Shown: piece by piece, positions 1 through 5,691 of the stretch
Layout: every line of letters begins with the position of its first letter
How positions within the stretch are numbered: the stretch's first letter is position 1
Assembly: GCA_900549895.1 (NCBI GenBank)
Contig: URQG01000133.1
Coordinates: 1 to 5,691, forward strand
Direction: 5' to 3'
Source of the DNA: an uncultured Lachnobacterium sp.
GTDB taxonomy: Bacteria > Bacillota > Clostridia > Lachnospirales > Lachnospiraceae
DNA: 5,691 nt
Made by a program: the position numbers and the translations under genes
Notes under the pieces: generated by a model
The model's input: only the letters and a program-made list of their open reading frames with translations
What the model was told of the DNA's origin: nothing
The model's database searches: none

Positions 1-85
1 GAAACTGCCTGAGAAAAGGCTATCATAAAACGGGTTTTTCTGATAGATACAGAGGTTATTGAAAATTTTTGACGATTTAGATTCA

Positions 86-115
86 TTGACAAATAAAAAA
101 CAGCGTTACAATAAT
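86..115 (+). promoter_or_regulatory. Candidate sigma-A promoter for the pncC-like gene
   Basis: A perfect -35 hexamer TTGACA lies at 86-91. It is followed by an A-rich spacer and TACAAT at 107-112 (15-nt spacer), or alternatively AATAAT at 110-115 (18-nt spacer). Neither spacing is the ideal 17, but the exact -35 and the AT-rich context make it the best promoter on the plus strand here. The flanks (104-124) form an imperfect inverted repeat, which is probably just AT bias. The start codon of the next gene is about 215 nt downstream. Confidence 0.55.
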
Positions 116-171
116 GGTATTACGAAAAGGAGCAGATATTCTGGGAACGGAGTACCGCAGGAAGGAAAGTT

Positions 172-219
172 ATGATGATCGGATGTGGTGCTTCGCTTTT
201 TATGGTATATCGGAAATAA
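172..219 (+). CDS. Possible 15-residue leader ORF (speculative)
   Basis: The frame reads MMIGCGASLFMVYRK and stops with TAA. It is preceded by a purine-rich AGGAAGG at 159-165, about 6 nt before the ATG, which is a reasonable ribosome binding site. It lies between the promoter at 86-112 and the pncC-like gene, so it could be a leader peptide. There is no run of a single regulatory amino acid and no clear attenuator hairpin after it. Chance is the simpler explanation, and codon or conservation evidence cannot be judged from a single sequence. Confidence 0.15.
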   Translation: MMIGCGASLFMVYRK

Positions 220-240
220 TATTTCATAATCAGCCAGATA

Positions 241-249
241 TGTTACAAT
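241..249 (+). promoter_or_regulatory. Possible second promoter (extended -10)
   Basis: TG at 241-242, one base, then TACAAT at 244-249 matches the extended -10 form. There is no good -35: at 17-nt spacing the hexamer is ATTTCA, matching 3 of 6. It shares the 9-mer GTTACAATA with the upstream promoter (105-113 and 242-250). If used, it would give a leader of about 75 nt before the start at 332. Confidence 0.3.
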
Positions 250-331
250 AAAACATAAGGCGAGAATGGAAGGAAAATCTGTGTTGCACGAAAGGGGTAA
301 CAGGATTCAAGTGAAATAAAGGGTGAAGCAT

Positions 332-829
332 ATGAATCAGTTGAAACAGGATACTATTATAAAAAATTTGATTGCGTCACATACGACGGTTTCCACGATG
401 GAGAGCTGTACTTCCGGTTTGATCGCGTCGATGATCACAGACACGGAAGGTGCATCGGCAATCTTCCCAGGAGGATTTGTGACGTATCTGAATGAAACGA
501 AAATTCTTGTGGGGGTCGATGCTGATGTCATCCGAAAGTACGGTGTGTATTCAAAGGAGTGCGCCGGGGCGATGGCAAGGACGGCGCAGGAAAAGCTCGG
601 CACGGATATTGCGATCGGAATCACTGGAACGACCGGCAATATCGATCCGAACAATGCGGACAGTGTGCAGGGGCAGGCGTTTTTCTGTATTCGGATGAAG
701 AATCAAATCTATTCTTATGAAATCAGGGAAGATGTCACCGGAAAAAGCAGGCATCAGATCAAGCAGCGGTATGCGGAGCGGGTATTTGAGGCTTTGGAAA
801 GCCTGCTTGACCGGAGATCTAAGATTTGA
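332..829 (+). CDS. pncC: CinA C-terminal-domain protein, PncC-type nicotinamide-nucleotide amidohydrolase
   Basis: This is a stand-alone CinA C-terminal-domain protein of 165 residues, the usual size for PncC. It lacks the N-terminal molybdopterin-binding-like domain of full-length (about 410-residue) CinA. Family members hydrolyse nicotinamide mononucleotide to nicotinate mononucleotide and ammonia in the cytoplasm, recycling the NMN released when NAD is broken down. Visible family motifs are E-S-C-T-S-G at residues 24-29, G-G-F-V-T-Y-x-N-E-x-K at 47-57, and the glycine loop I-T-G-T-T-G at 97-102. In the loop the usual G-I-A-G-P-x-G-G is replaced by G-T-T-G followed by N-I-D-P-N-N-A-D, so this is a variant subgroup and its activity is inferred. 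I chose ATG 332 because AAGGGTGA at 319-326 is a well-placed ribosome binding site. A GTG at 323 would add three residues but lies inside that site. The gene appears monocistronic: its own promoter candidates lie upstream and a strong terminator follows 35 nt after the stop. Confidence 0.85.
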   Translation: MNQLKQDTIIKNLIASHTTVSTMESCTSGLIASMITDTEGASAIFPGGFVTYLNETKILVGVDADVIRKYGVYSKECAGAMARTAQEKLGTDIAIGITGTTGNIDPNNADSVQGQAFFCIRMKNQIYSYEIREDVTGKSRHQIKQRYAERVFEALESLLDRRSKI

Positions 830-864
830 TGAAAATGTGTGCAACGCTGCAAACCAAACCGAAG

Positions 865-909
865 ACGCCTTTTGGTAGAATAATTATGTAACTACCAAGA
901 GGCGTTTTT
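865..909 (+). terminator. Intrinsic terminator after the pncC-like gene
   Basis: A 14-bp stem (865-878 paired with 892-905, one G-U pair at 871/899) encloses a 13-nt AT-rich loop. It runs directly into TTTTT at 905-909, then GTTG. This is a strong Rho-independent terminator. It ends only 44 nt before the start codon of the large downstream gene, so read-through from the upstream gene should be low. Confidence 0.9.
873..881 (+). promoter_or_regulatory. Possible promoter of the large secreted-protein gene, nested in the terminator
   Basis: TG at 873-874, one base, then TAGAAT at 876-881 (5 of 6 to TATAAT) forms an extended -10 inside the terminator's 5' arm and loop. No good -35 is present at the right distance. 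Initiation near 888 would skip the 5' arm, so the new transcript could not form the terminator. An alternative -10, TATAAA at 914-919, has only a poor -35 (CTACCA at 892-897, 16-nt spacing). Neither is strong, and one of them or read-through must be used. Confidence 0.25.
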
Positions 910-953
910 GTTGTATAAAAAATCAAATGGAGAAGAACAGGAGGTTAGCGAAT

Positions 954-1058
954 ATGAAAAAAGGACGACAGATATTTCTCCAGAAATTCTTAGCAGTATT
1001 TCTGTCAATCAGTATGATTTTCGGATTGTTTCCGGGAAATCTTACGGTTGCACTGGCG
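954..1058 (+). other. Sec signal peptide of the large secreted protein
   Basis: Residues 1-35 show a basic start (K2, K3, R5, K11), a hydrophobic stretch F12-F26, a helix-breaking P27-G28, and Ala at -3 and -1 (A33, A35) before G36-D37. This is a standard type I signal peptidase site. There is no lipobox cysteine, so it is not a lipoprotein. No YSIRK/GS motif of sortase-targeted proteins is visible. Confidence 0.85.
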
Positions 1059-4000
1059 GGAGATCGTGAAGAAAACACAACGATTACCGGATTTGTCGCC
1101 GTATATCCGGATTGTAACGATAACGGAGAGCCAAGTTTTCCAACGGAACCTTATTATATGACGGAACTAGGAGGAGAAGTACAGGGAGCAAGAAGCGACT
1201 TGTATTTTGGCTTTATCGATGAAGCGGGGCAATTTAAAAAAATTACGGATGCCAGCAAGATTACGGCAGGAGAAGGCCTAGAGATTACAAAGCAGACGAA
1301 CGAGAGCGGAAACGAATCGGAGGATTTGTTTACTGTCAGTTTTCTGAAAATTGGGAAGCATACGTTGACATATAACGATGGAACAACAACATATACGATA
1401 AATGTCAATGTGGTGGAGAATCGAATTAAAATCTATGAGGATGCCGATCATAAGACGGAACTTGCCAGGGATGAGTGGGGAAGCTATCTGTGGGATAACG
1501 ACGATGCGGGACATTCCGCAGAGTGCAAGGAAGTATATGTCGTGATTAAACCGAATGAGGGTGAGGTCATTGATGAAACTGAGCCGTTTGTGTTTTCCGG
1601 TGGAACTGACAAGTTATCGATTGAGAAACTTACCGGTCAGGAGAATGAATATAAGATCACTCGCACGGAAGGTTCGATATCGTGTGAGCCGTTTCCTTTT
1701 AAAATCATGGGTCATATGAGCGAGGATGCCGAGAATGTGTTTGAACAGGAGATTCAGCTTTGTGTTCATTTTCAGGGAGCGGGACTTCGTGTGACTTCCG
1801 AGTTGAAACGTGATGAGTATGGTAATGTGACCGGAGTCGAGGATGGTGCAGCATGGGATGTTGGCATGGGCTGCGATCTTAACGGAACAGAGGCTTGCTT
1901 TGGTATTGTTGATGCAAACGGTAGTTGTCAAAATAAAGTAACTGCGGATCAGCTGGAAATTTATGAGGCGCATGAAGGGACAGACGGTGCGATCATTCCT
2001 GATACTAATCCAACAGAAAATGCTTCTATTACGCAAAATGACAACGAAGAGTGGGTATCGTTGCACTTTAAAAAAGAAGGCGTGTATGTCATCCAATTGA
2101 AAAATACCGATGATCCGGATAATAACAAGGTGGATGTATGGGTATCGATGCCTAACGTAGGTTTTTACAGCCGGCCGGAAATCAGTGCAGATGCTTATCT
2201 TGCCGGTGATGTTGCGTTTGGAAAAAAGAACGGAGATAATGTTCTTTATCTGATTGCAAGAGATGATGATCATGCAGCGTATAATCAGGCAAAAGAGGCG
2301 GTATTTTCCTGTGATGGGAATTCGAGCGAGGCGGTATGTAACCTTTTTATCGATGTGGAGGAAATAGCAGTTGCAAATGCGGCAAAAGCTTACAAAGTTA
2401 CCATTAAGAAAAATAAAAATTTTCATTTAGAAGCACATTGTGAATATCAGCCGACGGATCAACAAGAGCCGTTTGATAATTATGCAAGGAATTTAAGTCT
2501 TCAATATCAAGGTGATCAGCCGGATCAGGGACAGGAAGAAGCTCCGAATGGTCTGTGGCGTTATGAAGGAGAAGATGGAGAAGACTATATCGGTTATTCC
2601 GGCCGTTATATTACGGAGGAAGCCTATTTAAAGGGAACGATCTGGTTTGAAGATGCAACTCCGGAGAGTATCTGTTATTGGGTGCATGGAAAAACGATTC
2701 AGGATGTTGTGGATAAGCTTTTGGAATTGGAAGATCAGAACGTTACCGTATGGGATTCAGTAGCGGAAACGGAAACCGAGGTGACGATTCATAATTCAGG
2801 ATTTATCTATCTGAATATGAGTTACCGTGACAGCCGCTATAAGGATGCAGTGGAGGCGGAGCAGTATGTGTATGCACCGGCAAGTGTAAAGGGCGTCATG
2901 CTTGATACGGCATCCAATTCCTACAGTGTTGCATTGACTTCACCGGATGGAAGCGTTCATCAGGATAAGGAAAATGATAATAAGCCGATCTACGATACGG
3001 TATATGAATTTCCGTTGGCGAAAGCAGCACAGTCTTCAATGAAGCAATATGATCTTGCCGGAAACGTAAGCAATGTTGTTTATGATGCTAAAGACGATGA
3101 TGGAATTCAGTATTTACATGGTATTGTTTTGCAGGACTGGTATCTGAGCAAAGAAGATGGGTATGGTAATGAACTGAAAAAATTATTGGAATTACAGAAT
3201 GATGCAAATAAAAATCTGGGTGCAGATCAGCAATCCTCTGCAAAACGTATCATTCAAAAAACAATTTATGATGCATCAACCGATTCATGGAGCCAGACCG
3301 ACACCTATTATCTGATCTCGGATGATGATATCAAACCGGATGATAATGATGGGAATCATCATGTAGAACAGTATGCGGTATTTCAGAAGGAGCAGCATCG
3401 TTGGCCTTCTCTCCATGTGAATGCCAGCACACAGGTACGAGTATTGGGCTTGTGGACGAACGATGCGCATTTATATATCGGATTTTATGACGGTGTAGAC
3501 AGTGTCAGCACATATATCGGTAAGGATGACGAGGGTAGGGATATAGCAAGTTTTTCACCGAAGGATATCGGAAAAACCAAAAAAGTAACGTATTCATGCC
3601 GGTCCGTGGAATACGATCCTTCATTAAAACGAAATGGGGATGAGAAGACCAACGAGGATAATCATGTCACTGTTCATATTGTAAAGGCAGAATCAAATAC
3701 CAAGATAAACGATACCTATTCGGAAGGCGGAAAGTCCGCATCCATTGACGTTGAGAAGGAAGCAATCTCGGATCTGGTTCCGATGACGAATGATGAGAAA
3801 GAAGCTTTGATCGATGGTGCCTCTCTTGATCTTGAGTTAAAGGTTTCCGGTGTGGAAAATTCTGCAGATGCCGATGTGGTGAAAGCACAGCAGGATATCA
3901 AGAGTGTGCTTGGCTCGAATAAGAAAGCGGATTTCTTTAACGCGTTTTTGAATTATACACTTAAGAAAAGCGATGGAACTGCGGTGGCTGACAATAAGAT

Positions 4001-5120
4001 GATCACCGAAGCGGAAGAAGAGATGGTATTATCGTTTCCATTAAAGGAAGCATTGCAGGGAAAGAAAAACTATGCGGTATACCGTTATCATGATGGCAAA
4101 GCCGAAAAGTTGAATGCATGGATTGATAAAACAACAGGGAATCTTTGTTTTGAGACGGATCGCTTCTCGGTCTATGCGATTGCGGTCGACGATGAGGCAT
4201 CCGGCGGTTCTTCATCTGGTGGCGGCTCTGCATCCGGAGGCGGTTCTTCAGCAGGCGGTGGAACGGTCGTGAATCCTGATAATAAGACGGAAGACACAAA
4301 GACAGAAGTGAAACCGGATGGAACCAAGGTTGAGACCAAGACGGATACGGTGAAAAACGATCAGGGAAATGAAGTGAAATCAGAGACCACAACGATCAAG
4401 AACGCAGATGGAACAGTTGCATCTGTGACCACTACGATTGAAATCAAGGATGCGGCAACAAATACAACGATAAATATGGTTGTGAAGAAGGATGCGGCAG
4501 GCGAAGTAACAGAAGCAAAAGCCGAGATAGAAGCGGTTGCCGCTGCAGGAAAGAATGGTAAGGCAAAAACAACGCTTAATGCGGACGCCGCAGAACAGAT
4601 GATTCAGGCGGCAGGAACAAAGAATGTTACGATAAAACAGACCGTAAGGGATGATAAGGGGAATACTTTGTATACGGTTGAAACAGATGCGAAAAACCTT
4701 GAGGCAGGCAGGAAACTTACCCTTGTTGAAATTAGGGATGGTAAGCAGATACTGGTTGCAAAGTCGGCAAAGGTTGACACAAACGGAAACTTTACCATTC
4801 GGGCTCCAAAGGGGGAGTATCAGCTTCTGAACGAAACCCAGATGAAGACCTTGCGCAAGCAGATCCTTGCAACGGTAAAACCGGCAAAAAAATCAGTGTC
4901 GATCAAAAAAGGCAAAAAAGCAGCCATTTCGCTTAGCAAGAAGCTGGATAAGGCAAATGTTGCAAAAATCACATATCGCTCAACAAAGAAATCGGTTGTA
5001 ACCATAACTAAGAATGGAAAGGCAACCGGAAAGAAAAAGGGAGCCGCCGTTATTGAAATCACGGTTGTGTTGAATGACGGAACAAAGAAAGTGATAAAAA
5101 CAAAGGTAACAGTAAAATAG
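954..5120 (+). CDS. Large secreted multidomain surface protein, function unknown
   Basis: The product has 1388 residues and I do not recognise a named family for the whole. ATG 954 is chosen because AGGAGG at 939-944 sits 9 nt before it; an in-frame ATG at 927 lacks such a site. Order of parts: Sec signal peptide 1-35 (n-region KKGR, hydrophobic core, A-L-A cut before G36); two diverged tandem modules (about 45-277 and 278-499); an Asp/Glu-rich middle (about 500-940) with no motif I can name; a beta-rich domain (about 942-1081) ending R-F-S-V-Y-A-I-A-V; a Gly/Ser linker 1084-1103; five 15-residue repeats 1121-1195; a beta-type module (about 1205-1290); and a Lys-rich Big_2-like domain 1309-1388. 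There is no LPXTG, SLH, choline-binding or C-terminal membrane segment. It is therefore secreted or held non-covalently. An adhesin or structural wall role is a guess from architecture; I see no catalytic motif. Thirteen cysteines occur, ten of them before residue 500. Confidence 0.9.
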   Translation: MKKGRQIFLQKFLAVFLSISMIFGLFPGNLTVALAGDREENTTITGFVAVYPDCNDNGEPSFPTEPYYMTELGGEVQGARSDLYFGFIDEAGQFKKITDASKITAGEGLEITKQTNESGNESEDLFTVSFLKIGKHTLTYNDGTTTYTINVNVVENRIKIYEDADHKTELARDEWGSYLWDNDDAGHSAECKEVYVVIKPNEGEVIDETEPFVFSGGTDKLSIEKLTGQENEYKITRTEGSISCEPFPFKIMGHMSEDAENVFEQEIQLCVHFQGAGLRVTSELKRDEYGNVTGVEDGAAWDVGMGCDLNGTEACFGIVDANGSCQNKVTADQLEIYEAHEGTDGAIIPDTNPTENASITQNDNEEWVSLHFKKEGVYVIQLKNTDDPDNNKVDVWVSMPNVGFYSRPEISADAYLAGDVAFGKKNGDNVLYLIARDDDHAAYNQAKEAVFSCDGNSSEAVCNLFIDVEEIAVANAAKAYKVTIKKNKNFHLEAHCEYQPTDQQEPFDNYARNLSLQYQGDQPDQGQEEAPNGLWRYEGEDGEDYIGYSGRYITEEAYLKGTIWFEDATPESICYWVHGKTIQDVVDKLLELEDQNVTVWDSVAETETEVTIHNSGFIYLNMSYRDSRYKDAVEAEQYVYAPASVKGVMLDTASNSYSVALTSPDGSVHQDKENDNKPIYDTVYEFPLAKAAQSSMKQYDLAGNVSNVVYDAKDDDGIQYLHGIVLQDWYLSKEDGYGNELKKLLELQNDANKNLGADQQSSAKRIIQKTIYDASTDSWSQTDTYYLISDDDIKPDDNDGNHHVEQYAVFQKEQHRWPSLHVNASTQVRVLGLWTNDAHLYIGFYDGVDSVSTYIGKDDEGRDIASFSPKDIGKTKKVTYSCRSVEYDPSLKRNGDEKTNEDNHVTVHIVKAESNTKINDTYSEGGKSASIDVEKEAISDLVPMTNDEKEALIDGASLDLELKVSGVENSADADVVKAQQDIKSVLGSNKKADFFNAFLNYTLKKSDGTAVADNKMITEAEEEMVLSFPLKEALQGKKNYAVYRYHDGKAEKLNAWIDKTTGNLCFETDRFSVYAIAVDDEASGGSSSGGGSASGGGSSAGGGTVVNPDNKTEDTKTEVKPDGTKVETKTDTVKNDQGNEVKSETTTIKNADGTVASVTTTIEIKDAATNTTINMVVKKDAAGEVTEAKAEIEAVAAAGKNGKAKTTLNADAAEQMIQAAGTKNVTIKQTVRDDKGNTLYTVETDAKNLEAGRKLTLVEIRDGKQILVAKSAKVDTNGNFTIRAPKGEYQLLNETQMKTLRKQILATVKPAKKSVSIKKGKKAAISLSKKLDKANVAKITYRSTKKSVVTITKNGKATGKKKGAAVIEITVVLNDGTKKVIKTKVTVK
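1086..1784 (+). repeat. N-terminal module A of a diverged tandem duplication
   Basis: This covers residues about 45-277 of the secreted protein. Landmarks shared with module B, in the same order: Y-F-G-F-I-D (84-89), a strand reading V-N-V-V followed by I-K-I-Y (151-161), V-Y-V-V-I followed by F-V-F-S-G, the strand E-Y-K-I-T, and a closing L-C-V-H-F (C270). The alternating hydrophobic strands suggest two beta-sandwich lobes. Boundaries are approximate because the copies have diverged strongly. Confidence 0.5.
1785..2450 (+). repeat. N-terminal module B of a diverged tandem duplication
   Basis: This covers residues about 278-499. It mirrors module A: C-F-G-I-V-D (315-320), V-D-V-W-V followed by V-G-F-Y (393-405), L-Y-L-I-A followed by A-V-F-S-C, A-Y-K-V-T, and a closing H-C-E-Y (C496). 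The offset to module A is about 226-244 residues, varying with small insertions. It carries six cysteines against four in module A. Confidence 0.5.
4203..4262 (+). other. Gly/Ser-rich flexible linker
   Basis: Residues 1084-1103 are made only of Gly, Ser and Ala, in three blocks of G-G-G separated by serine-rich steps. It joins the beta-rich domain ending at about 1081 to the repeat-rich, increasingly basic C-terminal third. It probably lets the two halves move independently. Confidence 0.85.
4314..4538 (+). repeat. Five tandem 15-residue (45-bp) units in the secreted protein
   Basis: Units run at residues 1121-1135, 1136-1150, 1151-1165, 1166-1180 and 1181-1195. The third position is Gly in four (G1123, G1138, G1153, G1183) and Ala in the fourth (A1168). 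It is usually preceded by D, Q or A and followed by alternating Thr/Val/Lys strands such as S-E-T-T-T-I-K-N. The pattern fits a turn plus a beta strand per unit. The DNA copies differ, so this is an old protein repeat rather than a recent slippage array. A weaker sixth unit may precede it (1106-1120). Confidence 0.7.
4878..5117 (+). other. Lys-rich Big_2-like C-terminal domain
   Basis: The last 80 residues (1309-1388) contain 23 Lys and 1 Arg against 3 acidic residues. The pattern is that of a bacterial Ig-like group 2 domain: S-V-S-I-K-K-G-K, then I-T-Y-R-S-T-K-K-S-V-V-T-I, then G-K-A-T-G-K-K-K-G, then two closing strands ending V-T-V-K. Such domains are common at the ends of Lachnospiraceae exported proteins. 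The positive charge could bind teichoic acids or other anionic wall polymers; that role is inferred. Confidence 0.65.
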
Positions 5121-5140
5121 CATAAAATCAATCAAAAACA

Positions 5141-5173
5141 AAAAGGCGGGTCATGTGTGTTGACCTGCCTTTT
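5141..5173. terminator. Bidirectional intrinsic terminator between convergent genes
   Basis: A 13-bp stem (5141-5153 with 5161-5173, one G-U pair) closes a 7-nt loop TGTGTGT. On the minus strand it is followed by a long T-rich tract (complement of the A-rich 5134-5144), so it is a strong terminator for the HTH gene. On the plus strand the T run is only the TTTT within the stem followed by GTGTG, so it should be weaker for the secreted-protein gene, whose stop lies 20 nt upstream. Confidence 0.85.
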
Positions 5174-5213
5174 GTGTGCGTTAAGGAATACATATAAAAA
5201 GTGACTGTCCTGT

Positions 5214-5624
5214 TTAATTGAGCAATTCTTCGCCAATCTCTTCGAGAAGCGCATTCGTTTCTTCTAAAGTCATCTCATGTTCCAAAGCAAAAATGATCGC
5301 TGCATCGAAACGGTTTCTCGGATAGAGCTGGGCGCGTTGCGCGATGGAGAGCATCCGTTGTGTCTCGTCAAGTGGAAGCTTTAAAACGAGTGCGATCCTA
5401 AGAAGAAAGTTCCGTGTCGGTCTGCGGCGGCCGCTTAAAATCTGATAGGTGTAGGAACGATCCATGTTCAGATTTATAATGATATCTTTCGGCTGCAGAT
5501 TATGTGTATCAAGAAGCTGACTGAGATATTCACCGATTCCGATCTTGTCAAAACTTTCTTCTTTTCTAAATTCATCAATGTTAAGTTCTTTTATTTGTTT
5601 TAATAATTCATCTGTGGATTTCAT
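5214..5624 (-). CDS. XRE-type helix-turn-helix transcriptional regulator
   Basis: A 136-residue cytoplasmic DNA-binding protein. An acidic helical N-terminus (1-30) is followed by a Cro/C1-type HTH at about 33-88: helix Y33-H41, helix P45-N51, the recognition region around M54-S64 (including R56-S57-Y58-T59-Y60), the turn S64-G65-R66-R67-R68-P69-T70, then I77-L83. A helical C-terminal extension (89-136) contains L-Y-P-R-N-R-F-D-A-A-I at 100-110. It resembles small XRE regulators seen across Lachnospiraceae, and from memory some sit beside Ser/Thr kinase genes; no kinase is visible here. The start is supported by GGAG (complement of 5633-5636) 8 nt upstream. Target genes and effector are unknown. 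Being convergent with the secreted-protein gene gives no reason to think it controls that gene. Confidence 0.85.
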   Translation of the reverse strand: MKSTDELLKQIKELNIDEFRKEESFDKIGIGEYLSQLLDTHNLQPKDIIINLNMDRSYTYQILSGRRRPTRNFLLRIALVLKLPLDETQRMLSIAQRAQLYPRNRFDAAIIFALEHEMTLEETNALLEEIGEELLN

Positions 5625-5655
5625 AAACGATTCTCCGCCCCTAGAACATCAGTCC

Positions 5656-5680
5656 ATGCAAAATTAGTAAATTATGGCAT
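5656..5680. promoter_or_regulatory. Imperfect inverted repeat / possible operator upstream of the HTH gene
   Basis: Arms ATGC (5656-5659) and GCAT (5677-5680) enclose a second pair, AATT (5662-5665) and AATT (5670-5673), around AGTA. One extra base on one side makes the dyad imperfect. It overlaps a minus-strand -10-like CATAAT (complement of 5671-5676), which lies about 46 nt before the start codon. The matching -35 would fall beyond the window end. The position suits autoregulation by the HTH protein, but AT-rich chance symmetry is possible. Confidence 0.35.
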
Positions 5681-5691
5681 TACAGTTACCC

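Larger units (their letters stand above)
1..331. other. Leader / intergenic region upstream of the pncC-like gene
   Basis: This stretch of more than 300 bases has no convincing protein-coding gene. It holds a good promoter candidate at 86-112, an extended -10 candidate at 241-249, and two tiny frames with possible ribosome binding sites: 172-219 (15 codons) and 266-316 plus its stop at 317-319 (17 codons). A small hairpin can be drawn at 141-160 (CTG/CAG and CGG/CCG arms around an AGTA loop), but it is short and bulged. I recognise no riboswitch or T-box consensus. If transcription starts near 118, the leader before the start codon at 332 is a little over 200 nt, which is long for a housekeeping enzyme gene. 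Confidence 0.6.

Noticed and set aside
20..46. Hairpin CTATCA / TGATAG with an inner AAAA/TTTT pairing
   Set aside because: Weak, with a mismatch and no following T run, so not a credible terminator.
3..62. Open frame running in from the left edge and ending in TGA at 60-62, possibly the tail of an upstream gene (reads L-R-K-G-Y-H-K-T-G-F)
   Set aside because: Slightly like a GNAT C-terminus, but 19 residues are too few to support a call.
114..251. 45-codon open frame on the plus strand starting MVLRKGAD
   Set aside because: Its ATG overlaps the -10 region of the promoter at 86-112, it has no ribosome binding site, and its product resembles nothing I know. Probably chance.
927..953. Upstream in-frame ATG that would lengthen the secreted protein by nine residues
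   Set aside because: The AGGAGG at 939-944 lies inside this extension and is ideally spaced for the ATG at 954.
1614..2426. 270-codon open frame on the minus strand inside the large gene
   Set aside because: Antisense shadow of the well-supported secreted-protein gene, with no ribosome binding evidence and low-complexity I/F/R-rich composition.
4003..4392. Minus-strand open frame rich in Ser, Pro, His and Arg
   Set aside because: It is the antisense reading of the Gly/Ser linker and neighbouring codons, not a gene.

Overview
The window looks like chromosomal DNA from a low-to-mid GC Gram-positive anaerobe, most likely class Clostridia and plausibly Lachnospiraceae. This rests on strong AGGAGG-type ribosome binding sites, TTGACA / TACAAT-like promoter elements, intrinsic terminators, and a very large exported protein with a Lys-rich Ig-like tail and a Gly/Ser linker of the kind common in gut Lachnospiraceae. 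Genus cannot be fixed from the sequence alone.

Layout: (1) Positions 1-331 are a gene-poor leader with one good promoter (86-112), a second extended -10 element (241-249) and possible tiny reading frames, but no recognised riboswitch. (2) 332-829 (+) encodes a stand-alone CinA C-terminal-domain protein of the PncC (NMN amidohydrolase) type. (3) 865-909 is a strong intrinsic terminator. (4) 954-5120 (+) encodes a 1388-residue secreted protein of unknown function. In order it has a signal peptide, two diverged tandem modules of about 220-230 residues, a long uncharacterised acidic middle, a beta-rich domain, a Gly/Ser linker, five 15-residue repeats, another beta-type module and a very basic Big_2-like tail. 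It has no sortase motif or C-terminal membrane anchor. (5) 5141-5173 is a bidirectional terminator between convergent genes. (6) 5214-5624 (-) encodes a small XRE-type HTH regulator, with an imperfect inverted repeat just upstream that could be its operator.

The three genes do not form an obvious pathway. The NMN-recycling gene and the surface protein gene are separated by a terminator, and the regulator is transcribed towards them. The surface protein is the least explained object. Its internal duplication, its cysteines (unusual for an exported Gram-positive protein), its strongly basic end and its lack of a visible anchor are the points most worth following. I see no CRISPR array, mobile element, tRNA or rRNA. 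I also see no convincing sign of a new multi-gene system within these bases.
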